Assembly: GCF_000179615.1 (NCBI RefSeq)
Contig: NZ_AEDD01000002.1
Coordinates: 310,001 to 374,000 of the forward strand
Reading direction: 5' to 3'
Origin: Paenibacillus curdlanolyticus YK9
Lineage (GTDB): Bacteria > Bacillota > Bacilli > Paenibacillales > Paenibacillaceae
Length of the DNA: 64,000 nucleotides
Below are positions 1 through 6,509 of the stretch, piece after piece. How positions within the stretch are numbered: the stretch's first letter is position 1; each line of letters starts with the position of its first letter. The notes under the pieces are model-generated. The model saw nothing but the letters and a program-made list of their open reading frames with translations, had not been told where the DNA came from and ran no database searches. The position numbers were made by a program, and so were the translations under genes.

Positions 1-1083
1 ATCGGGGTTGCGATATTGGCGATCCGATTCGGTTGGACCTATTTGTTTTCCTATTTTGAGCATCGGCTCAAGAGGGGGACTGAAGTCGCGAAACCGACCG
101 TAAAAATGACACTTTTGATTAGCTTCACTGGCGTTCGAGGGGCGTTGACGATGGCGGGGGTGTTATCCATCCCGTTCCTGCTCGAGAATGGCGACGCGTT
201 CCCTGAGCGTTCTCTCATCCTCTTTTTAGCTGCAGGCGTCATTTTGTTCACCTTGCTTGCTGCGACCCTGTTTCTTCCTTTGTTAAGCAAAAGCGAAGCG
301 TCTACCGGTGAGCTATCTCCTTATTTGGACATGAATGCTGCTAAGAGCAGGCTGCTGATTGCGGCGATGAAGAAGGTGCGCTCGGAAATAAACGAAGAGA
401 ATGAGTCCGCTGCTTATCAATTGCTGGACGAGTTCAAGCAGACGTTTGAGCAGACCAATGTCGACTTGAGCTCGAAAGGAAAAGAGGATTATGTGTTTGT
501 TCATAAAATAAGAGAGGTTCGATTAATGGCGTTAAAAGCAGAACGAAAATATATGGAGAATGCGCTGCAAAAAGGAGAAGTGGATGAAGAACTATTCCAA
601 TTCCTCATGAATGCCTTCGATTTGCGCGAAGAGTCACTGTCTCACAATGCCAGATCGCAATTTAGTTTCCTTGTTCGAAGCGTTTTGCGTGAGAGGAAAC
701 GTTCTCGCCGCAGGCGCCGCGAATCCAGAAAAGGCCGAGGTCGGATCGCACAGCGTCAGGCAGGCAGGGAACTCCTCCTGAAGTCCTCGCAAGCAGCGCT
801 CAACTATCTGGAAGCGAATAAGCACGCACTTGGCGATGCGGCGGTTGTCTATCCGGTCATTTTCGACTATAAGCGATTTGTCGATCGGCTCAAAGGGCCA
901 GGCCAATATAACGCCTCCGTAGAGACGCAGAAGGAGGAGCTTCGGATCGTGGTGATGGACGTGGAACGCTCGGAGATTCGACGCATGCACGAAAATGGGG
1001 AGATTAGCAGCGAGCAAGCCAAAGAGTTGCGGAGAATGGTTAATTACATCGAGAACGAAACGCTTTACGAACATGCCGAGTAG
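1..1083 (+). CDS. Na+/H+ antiporter, C-terminal part (5' end outside window)
   Basis: The reading frame is open to the first base, so this is the 3' part of a longer gene. The first ~100 residues are membrane segments containing the conserved CPA1 motif TGVRGALTMAGVLSIPF, the ion-translocation region of NhaP/YjcE-type monovalent cation/proton antiporters. The remaining ~250 residues are hydrophilic, highly charged and helical, with an Arg-rich patch near residues 225-245. This matches the cytoplasmic regulatory tail of CPA1 antiporters. The family assignment is confident; ion specificity cannot be read. A hairpin ~80 bp downstream probably ends the transcript. Confidence 0.85.
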   Translation: MGVAILAIRFGWTYLFSYFEHRLKRGTEVAKPTVKMTLLISFTGVRGALTMAGVLSIPFLLENGDAFPERSLILFLAAGVILFTLLAATLFLPLLSKSEASTGELSPYLDMNAAKSRLLIAAMKKVRSEINEENESAAYQLLDEFKQTFEQTNVDLSSKGKEDYVFVHKIREVRLMALKAERKYMENALQKGEVDEELFQFLMNAFDLREESLSHNARSQFSFLVRSVLRERKRSRRRRRESRKGRGRIAQRQAGRELLLKSSQAALNYLEANKHALGDAAVVYPVIFDYKRFVDRLKGPGQYNASVETQKEELRIVVMDVERSEIRRMHENGEISSEQAKELRRMVNYIENETLYEHAE

Positions 1084-1164
1084 CTCGGTACGCGAACTGC
1101 GTCCGATCAACCGTGATTGTGATGCTTTCTGCTGTTTAGGTCATCGATTCGAACCGTCGAGAAA

Positions 1165-1201
1165 GACGTTCAGACAAAGTCGCTTGACCGGTCTGAACGT
1201 C
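1165..1201 (+). terminator. hairpin after antiporter gene
   Basis: An 11-bp perfect inverted repeat (GACGTTCAGAC / GTCTGAACGTC) with a 15-nt loop follows the antiporter stop by about 80 bp. Only a weak T-rich stretch follows, so its strength as a Rho-independent terminator is uncertain. Confidence 0.5.
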
Positions 1202-1216
1202 TGATTTCGGTTTTCG

Positions 1217-1429
1217 CTATGGGCTTGCTCGCAAACCGCTTAAGAAACTTCCTTCGTGCTGCACGCCGTCGTTATAGAAGTTTTTATAGCCGGGGTTGAG
1301 GGAGTTTCCGTCGCTGCTCCAGCCAATGACGCTTTCGGTGTTAGCAGTCGTAAAACCGTTCGCTTCGGTCCATTCGTCATGTTGAAGCTGAAATCTTGAC
1401 GAGAAAGCGAGTTCGTAACTATAATTCAA
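1217..1429 (-). pseudogene. possible remnant of a lost protein-coding gene
   Basis: A 70-codon minus-strand open frame fills the gap between the antiporter and the ArsR gene. Its product is rich in Gly, Asn, Trp and aromatic residues (for example VIGWSSDGNSLNPGYKNFYN), which looks like real extracellular-protein composition and unlike a chance frame. It has no convincing ribosome binding site, and its 5' end runs into the promoter of the next gene. A decayed fragment of a secreted carbohydrate-active protein is possible. I do not recognise the family. Confidence 0.2.
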
Positions 1430-1443
1430 TTAATTGATTGAAT
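1396..1443 (+). promoter_or_regulatory. sigma-A promoter with ArsR-type operator
   Basis: TTGACG (1396-1401) and TATAAT (1420-1425) are separated by 18 bp. Overlapping the -10 box and the probable transcription start is the inverted repeat ATTCAAT-N6-ATTGAAT (1424-1443), with the AT-rich dyad shape typical of ArsR-family operators. The gene directly downstream is an ArsR regulator, so autorepression is the natural reading (inference). Confidence 0.7.
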
Positions 1444-1464
1444 AATAGAGAAAGGATGAGCTTC

Positions 1465-2130
1465 ATGGAATACACGCGTCCTATTCGTGCTTGCAAAGAT
1501 GATTTATACCGGCAGTTCGCTCGAATCGGGAAATGTTTGTCCAGCGATAAAAGGTTAGAGCTGCTGCATTTGTTATCGCAAGGGCCTAAATCCGTCGAGA
1601 AGCTGGCCCAGAATACGGAAATGAGCGTAGCTAACGTATCTAGGCATCTACAGGTGCTGCTAGACGCTAATTTAGTAAGATTTAGCAAGAAAGGAACCTA
1701 TGTATTTTATTCGCTCGCGACTCCGGACATTGAAGGCTTCCTGACTTCCTTATGGCGAATCAGTGAGATGCAGCTCGGTGACGTGATGCGGATTAAATCT
1801 GAGTTTATGAGCGCGTCTGCTGATACACACACCCTATCCTTGCGTGACGTGTTAAGCAAAATGGAGGCAGGAAGCATCATCTTGTTGGATGTGCGGCCAA
1901 CTGATGAATATGAAGCTGCCCATATTCCGGGTGCGATTTCTGTTCCGCTTGAGGATCTGGATCGTTATCTTCGAAATCTTCCCAAAGATGTTGAAATCGC
2001 TGCCTATTGTCGCGGGCCTTATTGCGTGAGTTCGGCTGAAGCGGTTGCTGTCATGCAGCAGCAAGGATATACAGCCTTCAGGATGGAAGAAGGCGTCGTA
2101 GAATGGCGGGAATATCAGTCTCACAATTAG
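1465..2130 (+). CDS. ArsR-family transcriptional regulator fused to a rhodanese domain
   Basis: This 221-aa two-domain protein has a winged helix of ArsR type at residues ~18-95 (KRLELLHLLSQGPKSVEKLA, then NVSRHLQVL recognition helix). A rhodanese homology domain follows at ~118-215 with ILLDVRPTDEYEAAHIPGA and an active-site loop C-R-G-P-Y-C carrying two cysteines. The start is placed at the ATG preceded by AAAGGA with 8-nt spacing; upstream in-frame codons lack this. In known ArsR-rhodanese proteins the rhodanese part is thought to sense reactive sulfur or metalloids; here that is inference. The MFS gene 16 bp downstream is probably co-transcribed and the exported partner. Confidence 0.85.
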   Translation: MEYTRPIRACKDDLYRQFARIGKCLSSDKRLELLHLLSQGPKSVEKLAQNTEMSVANVSRHLQVLLDANLVRFSKKGTYVFYSLATPDIEGFLTSLWRISEMQLGDVMRIKSEFMSASADTHTLSLRDVLSKMEAGSIILLDVRPTDEYEAAHIPGAISVPLEDLDRYLRNLPKDVEIAAYCRGPYCVSSAEAVAVMQQQGYTAFRMEEGVVEWREYQSHN

Positions 2131-2146
2131 AAAGGCGGTTGACGCA

Positions 2147-3451
2147 ATGGCAAATGAATCTCAGCGAGACATGGACCGGTACGTTCATTCGACTGACATG
2201 CAAAATAAGCTGTACAAGCGAACGATGTTTATCGTAGTGTTATCCCAAATATTCGGGGGCGCCGGTCTGGCTGCCGGGGTAACCGTCGGGGCGCTTCTTG
2301 CGCAAGATATGTTGGGATCAGAAAGTTTTGCAGGCGTGCCTGCAGCACTGTTCACCCTTGGTTCTGCGGTTGCTGCGTGGTTAGTTGGGCGGCTCTCCGG
2401 GCATTCTGGTCGTAGGATGGGACTTGCAGCGGGCTTCCTTGCAGGTGGTCTTGGCGCAGTTGGCGTTATTCTGGCTGCGGTTTATATTAGCGTGCCGCTG
2501 CTTTTCATATCGCTGCTTGTCTATGGGGCGGGATCGGCAACAAATCTGCAGGCCCGTTACGCTGGCACCGACTTGGCCAAGTCGAATCAGCGGGCAAGAG
2601 CTGTCAGCATTGCGATGGTGTCAACCACATTAGGTGCGGTTGCAGGCCCGAGTATGGTTAATCTCACAGGGGACTGGGCTTTATTCATTGGCGTACCCGC
2701 GCTTGCTGGGCCATTTATTCTAGCGGCTGCGGCTTACCTGCTTGCAGGACTCGTCATTTTTTTACTCTTAAGGCCAGATCCTTATGTTGTCGCAAGGGCT
2801 CTGTTTGAATCGCAGCAATCGAAGGAACATAACAGAGTCTTAGATAACGGCAAAACAAAGGTTATTACAAGCAACCGTGGCTTAATCGTAGGCGCATCGG
2901 TCATGATCTTAACCCAGATTGTCATGATTGCCATCATGACGATGACGCCCGTCCATATGAAACATCACGGCCATAGCCTAAGCGATGTCGGATTAATTAT
3001 TGGCATTCATATCGGCTCCATGTATTTGCCTTCGATCATTACCGGCGTTCTAGTGGATAAAGTTGGACGCATCGCTATGTCAATCGCATCAGGCTGCGTG
3101 CTTTTGCTTGCAGGCATAGTGGCTGCCGCAGCGCCTCCAGACTCCATGCTCGTCCTTATTATTGCACTATCCTTGCTCGGAATCGGTTGGAACTTCGGAT
3201 TGATTAGTGGAACGGCCATTGTTGTAGATGCCACTGATCCAACTACGAGAGCGAAAACACAAGGGACGATAGATGTGCTGATTGCCCTTGCTGGCGCGTC
3301 TGGCGGGGCGCTTTCAGGTATGGTTGTCGCCCATTCGAGCTACGCAACACTGTCGCTTGCAGGCGGAGGTTTGGCGTTGTTGCTTATACCTGTTGTGGTT
3401 TGGTCACGAACGCGAAGTCTTGAGCGCGCCTCAACTTCCCACAGCGCTTAG
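2147..3451 (+). CDS. MFS transporter
   Basis: The 434-aa protein has about 12 hydrophobic segments. A loop between the second and third (GRLSGHSGRRMG) fits the MFS motif A position, and a long hydrophilic central loop lies near residues 215-245. It starts 16 bp after the ArsR-rhodanese gene with an AAAGGCGG ribosome binding site and shares its promoter. The substrate is unknown. The regulator suggests export of a compound linked to sulfur, metalloid or redox stress. A terminator hairpin follows. Confidence 0.85.
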   Translation: MANESQRDMDRYVHSTDMQNKLYKRTMFIVVLSQIFGGAGLAAGVTVGALLAQDMLGSESFAGVPAALFTLGSAVAAWLVGRLSGHSGRRMGLAAGFLAGGLGAVGVILAAVYISVPLLFISLLVYGAGSATNLQARYAGTDLAKSNQRARAVSIAMVSTTLGAVAGPSMVNLTGDWALFIGVPALAGPFILAAAAYLLAGLVIFLLLRPDPYVVARALFESQQSKEHNRVLDNGKTKVITSNRGLIVGASVMILTQIVMIAIMTMTPVHMKHHGHSLSDVGLIIGIHIGSMYLPSIITGVLVDKVGRIAMSIASGCVLLLAGIVAAAAPPDSMLVLIIALSLLGIGWNFGLISGTAIVVDATDPTTRAKTQGTIDVLIALAGASGGALSGMVVAHSSYATLSLAGGGLALLLIPVVVWSRTRSLERASTSHSA

Positions 3452-3510
3452 GTCAATTTCATATCATGGAATCGGAAACCTGATAAAGAGGGGGACCCAA
3501 AAGCCACGAT

Positions 3511-3532
3511 GGCTGAGGGTCAGCCCTTTTTT
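3511..3532 (+). terminator. Rho-independent terminator after MFS gene
   Basis: The stem GGCTGA/TCAGCC has a 3-nt loop and is followed directly by CTTTTTT. Confidence 0.75.
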
Positions 3533-3642
3533 GCGTTGCAGCGATTGGCGTGGGATGTGCGGATTGCGGAGTTCCCCGTTTTTTTGGGCGAACGGGTATG
3601 CACACTTTATTTCAGCCAGAGTATTATAACGATAAAACTACC

Positions 3643-3671
3643 TTGACAGTCACAGTAATATGTCTTATGAT
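3643..3671 (+). promoter_or_regulatory. consensus sigma-A promoter of padR operon
   Basis: TTGACA (3643-3648) and TATGAT (3666-3671) are separated by 17 bp, 20 bp before the PadR start codon. The promoter is near-consensus, so a repressor is expected to hold it off. No clear PadR ATGT-N-ACAT dyad could be picked out by eye. Confidence 0.75.
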
Positions 3672-3691
3672 GCAGATGTGGAGGTGATGGT

Positions 3692-4021
3692 ATGAGCGAG
3701 AACAAAATCACATCCGACCTGCTGCGCGGACATACGGACACGATGATATTGCGGCTATTGTCTGAAGCTGATCGTTACGGTTACGAGATTGTCAAGCTAA
3801 TTGCCGAGCGTTCGGGCGGCGAGTATGAGCTGAAGGAAGCAACGATGTATTCCAGCTTCCGGCGGCTTGAAGCAGACGGTGACATCGAGTGGTATTGGGG
3901 CGATGAATCGCAGGGCGGAAGGCGCAAGTATTTTAGAATTACCGCCAAGGGCAAAGAAACACACGCTCGTAACGTAAGCAATTGGGAGTACGCCAAGCGT
4001 GTACTCGAAAACTTATTATAA
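3692..4021 (+). CDS. PadR-family transcriptional regulator
   Basis: This 109-aa protein has the classic PadR winged helix: LLRGHTDTMILRLLSEADRYGYEIVK, then ELKEATMYSSFRRLEADGDI, then the GGRRKYFRITAKG wing. A GGAGGTGAT ribosome binding site precedes the ATG. It is the first gene of a four-gene operon with a HAAS-pentapeptide protein and an ABC exporter. This is the standard arrangement in which PadR represses a drug-efflux system and is relieved by the drug (family knowledge; inducer unknown). Its stop codon runs into the next gene's ribosome binding site. Confidence 0.9.
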   Translation: MSENKITSDLLRGHTDTMILRLLSEADRYGYEIVKLIAERSGGEYELKEATMYSSFRRLEADGDIEWYWGDESQGGRRKYFRITAKGKETHARNVSNWEYAKRVLENLL

Positions 4022-4035
4022 AGGAGATGGATGAT

Positions 4036-4902
4036 ATGAATAAGAAGTTAACGAGCTATTTGGACAGCGTGTTTACGCCATACGATGGGGTGAAAAGCGT
4101 CACTGAGCTGAAGGCAGACCTGCTTTCCGATTTGCAAGAACGGTACCGTGAGCTCAAAGCAGAAGGAAAGGACGATGAAACAGCGTTTAAGCTGACGATT
4201 GAGAGCATCGGCGACATCGAGCAAACCATTCTCGAAGTCGCCAACCTCTCCCGCTCGCTGGAGCGGCAAGTGCTGACGAACTTTAATGCAAGCAACCTGA
4301 CGCACAGCGATTTTGCAGGCGTTACCGCCCATAAAGGACAATTCAAAGGCAGTGCGCTGCATGGTTCCGATTTTTCGGGCGCTGATCTGACCGGCAGCTC
4401 GTTTAAGGGAAGCGATGTACGCGAAGCTAATTTTGACGGCGCTAATCTGACGGACTGCAGCTTCACCGCGCTTGACCTGACCAAAGCAAGCTTCAATAAG
4501 TCGATCCTTGTACGCACCAATTTCAGCAAGTCGGGGCTTGATGGAGCCGCATTCAAAGGCGTGAAGCTGACCGACGTCGTGCTGACGCTGACTGATCTTA
4601 GAAAAACAAGTTTTGAAGGCTGCTTATTTGACGGCGTTGACTTCAAATATTCCGATCTGAGCGGGCAATGCTTCGACGGGCAGACGTTTATCGGCGTTAA
4701 GTTTGAGAAAGCGGCATTAACCGGCGTTTCGTTCAAGGGCGCTACGTTTAAAAGCGTATCCTTCCAGCCTGGGTTTACATTCACCAAGAAGTACTATCGC
4801 ATGATCAAAACCGTCAACTTCGAAGGGGCAACGATGGATAAGCTGACCTACGCGCTGCTCAAAGGCATGGAAGCCGATTTGTCTAAGGTTACAGTCGTTT
4901 AA
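4036..4902 (+). CDS. HAAS (permease prefix) domain fused to pentapeptide-repeat domain
   Basis: The 288-aa product starts at an ATG 9 nt after AAGGAG. Residues ~1-80 form a helical HAAS/permease-prefix-like domain (SYLDSVFTPYDGVKSVTELK, then DDETAFKLTIESIGDIEQTI), which usually precedes membrane permease domains and is controlled by neighbouring PadR proteins. Residues ~90-285 are pentapeptide repeats of A(D/N)LxX type (SDFSGADLTGSSFKGSDVRE and so on) that should fold as a right-handed quadrilateral beta helix. There is no membrane segment. Pentapeptide proteins such as Qnr protect topoisomerases from inhibitors. Self-protection alongside efflux is a plausible but unproven role. Confidence 0.85.
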   Translation: MNKKLTSYLDSVFTPYDGVKSVTELKADLLSDLQERYRELKAEGKDDETAFKLTIESIGDIEQTILEVANLSRSLERQVLTNFNASNLTHSDFAGVTAHKGQFKGSALHGSDFSGADLTGSSFKGSDVREANFDGANLTDCSFTALDLTKASFNKSILVRTNFSKSGLDGAAFKGVKLTDVVLTLTDLRKTSFEGCLFDGVDFKYSDLSGQCFDGQTFIGVKFEKAALTGVSFKGATFKSVSFQPGFTFTKKYYRMIKTVNFEGATMDKLTYALLKGMEADLSKVTVV

Positions 4903-4916
4903 GGGGAGGGAACCTC

Positions 4917-5687
4917 ATGCAAACTATGCAAACCAATTCCATACAAGTCAAAGGGCTGCAAAAAGCCTACAAACAGCATCAAGTTTTGAAGGGCGTCGAT
5001 TTTGAGGTGGAGAAGGGGAGCATATTCGCTCTCCTTGGCTCTAATGGAGCGGGCAAAACGACGGTCGTCAAAATTTTGACCACGCTGCTCCGACCAGATG
5101 GGGGAACTGCAGCTGTTAATGGCATCGATGTGGCTGCAAAGCCCGATCATGTACGGCAGGCGATCAGCCTGACCGGGCAATTTGCCGCAGTTGATGAGAT
5201 TTTGACGGGCAGAGAAAATTTGATCATGATCGCCAAGCTGAGATACCTTAAAAACCCGCGTCAGGTCGCGGACGACATGTTGACGCGCTTTGGCCTGACC
5301 GATGCTGCGGATCGCAGAGTGTCGACTTACTCCGGGGGGATGCGCCGCAGGCTCGACATCGCGCTTAGCATGGTGGGAAAGCCGCAGATTATTTTTCTGG
5401 ATGAACCGACCACCGGACTTGATCCCGAGGCGCGCATCGAGGTGTGGAAGATCGTGAAGGAGCTTGCTGACGGCGGGACGACCGTATTTCTTACTACGCA
5501 GTATTTGGAGGAGGCTGAGCAGCTTGCTGACCGAATCGCCATTTTGCATGAAGGCAGCATTATCGCGAGCGGCACGCTTGCCGAGCTGAAGAAGATGTTC
5601 CCGTCCACGAAAGTGGAGTATGTTGAGAAACAGCCGACATTAGAGGATATTTTCCTCGCAATCATCGGCAAGAAGGAGATGAACTAG
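4917..5687 (+). CDS. ABC transporter ATP-binding protein, DrrA-like
   Basis: The 256-aa nucleotide-binding subunit carries Walker A GSNGAGKTT, signature YSGGMRRRLD, Walker B IIFLDEPTTGLD, and a C-terminal tail typical of the daunorubicin-resistance DrrA group. It partners with the ABC-2 permease whose ATG directly follows its stop codon. ATP hydrolysis would power efflux of a hydrophobic drug or other substrate. It is co-transcribed with padR and the pentapeptide gene. Confidence 0.92.
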   Translation: MQTMQTNSIQVKGLQKAYKQHQVLKGVDFEVEKGSIFALLGSNGAGKTTVVKILTTLLRPDGGTAAVNGIDVAAKPDHVRQAISLTGQFAAVDEILTGRENLIMIAKLRYLKNPRQVADDMLTRFGLTDAADRRVSTYSGGMRRRLDIALSMVGKPQIIFLDEPTTGLDPEARIEVWKIVKELADGGTTVFLTTQYLEEAEQLADRIAILHEGSIIASGTLAELKKMFPSTKVEYVEKQPTLEDIFLAIIGKKEMN

Positions 5688-6455
5688 ATGGAAACGACCA
5701 AAAAACATTTCTTTATCGATGTCAGCGTCATGCTCGGACGTTCGATGCGCCACATTTTCCGAAGTATGGACACCATTATAACGGTTACGATCATGCCGAT
5801 CGCGATGATGCTGCTGTTCGTTTATGTATTAGGGGGCGCCATTCGAACCGGAACGGATAACTATGTCAATTACCTGCTGCCAGGCATCCTGCTGATGGCG
5901 ATTGCCAGCGGGATCTCCTACACGGCTTTCCGGTTGTTTACCGACGTGCAGCGGGGTATATTCGAACGTTTTCATACAATGCCGATCTCACGCTCCGCCT
6001 TGCTTTGGGGCCATGTGCTGACCTCCCTCATTTCCAATGCCCTATCTGTTGTCGTCATCATCCTCGCAGCGTTAATAATGGGCTTTCGTTCTTCTGCAGG
6101 CGTTCTGCCATGGCTTGCTGTAGCTGGAATTCTCACATTGTTTACACTCGCATTGACATGGATTGCAGCTATTGCCGGGCTGTCCGCCAAAACGGTCGAC
6201 GGCGCAAGCGCCTTTTCGTATCCTCTTATTTTTCTCCCATTTGTCAGCTCCGCCTTTGTGCCAACCGAGTCGATGCCGACCGTCGTTCGCGTTTTCGCCG
6301 ACAATCAACCGGTTACTTCCATCGTAGAATCAATTCGTGCTTTACTGTCAGGCCAGCCCTTGAACCACGACATATGGATCGCGCTTGCGTGGTGTCTCGG
6401 AATTATGCTGATCGGGTATTTGTTTGCTATGAGAGCTTATAAGAAGAGGGGATAA
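5688..6455 (+). CDS. ABC-2 type permease, DrrB-like
   Basis: This 255-aa membrane protein has about six hydrophobic segments and the ABC-2 signature region (FLPFVSSAFVPTESMPTVVR and NQPVTSIVESIRALLSGQP). It begins immediately after the ATPase stop codon, with AAGGAG inside the ATPase 3' end, so the two are translationally coupled. It is the membrane half of the exporter. Confidence 0.9.
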   Translation: METTKKHFFIDVSVMLGRSMRHIFRSMDTIITVTIMPIAMMLLFVYVLGGAIRTGTDNYVNYLLPGILLMAIASGISYTAFRLFTDVQRGIFERFHTMPISRSALLWGHVLTSLISNALSVVVIILAALIMGFRSSAGVLPWLAVAGILTLFTLALTWIAAIAGLSAKTVDGASAFSYPLIFLPFVSSAFVPTESMPTVVRVFADNQPVTSIVESIRALLSGQPLNHDIWIALAWCLGIMLIGYLFAMRAYKKRG

Positions 6456-6458
6456 GAG

Positions 6459-6498
6459 ACAAGGGTTGGGGCGGGAATAACCTCGATCCAACCCTTGT
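6459..6498. terminator. inverted repeat between convergent genes
   Basis: ACAAGGGTTGG / CCAACCCTTGT form an 11-bp perfect stem with an 18-nt loop between the convergent ABC permease and mannanase genes. Neither side has a strong T tract, so it could serve weakly for both transcripts. Confidence 0.5.
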
Positions 6499-6509
6499 TG
6501 CGTATCTTC

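Noticed and set aside
4056-4787. 243-codon minus-strand frame across the pentapeptide gene
   Set aside because: It is the mirror of the regular pentapeptide codon pattern. The plus strand has the ribosome binding site, operon position and real repeats.
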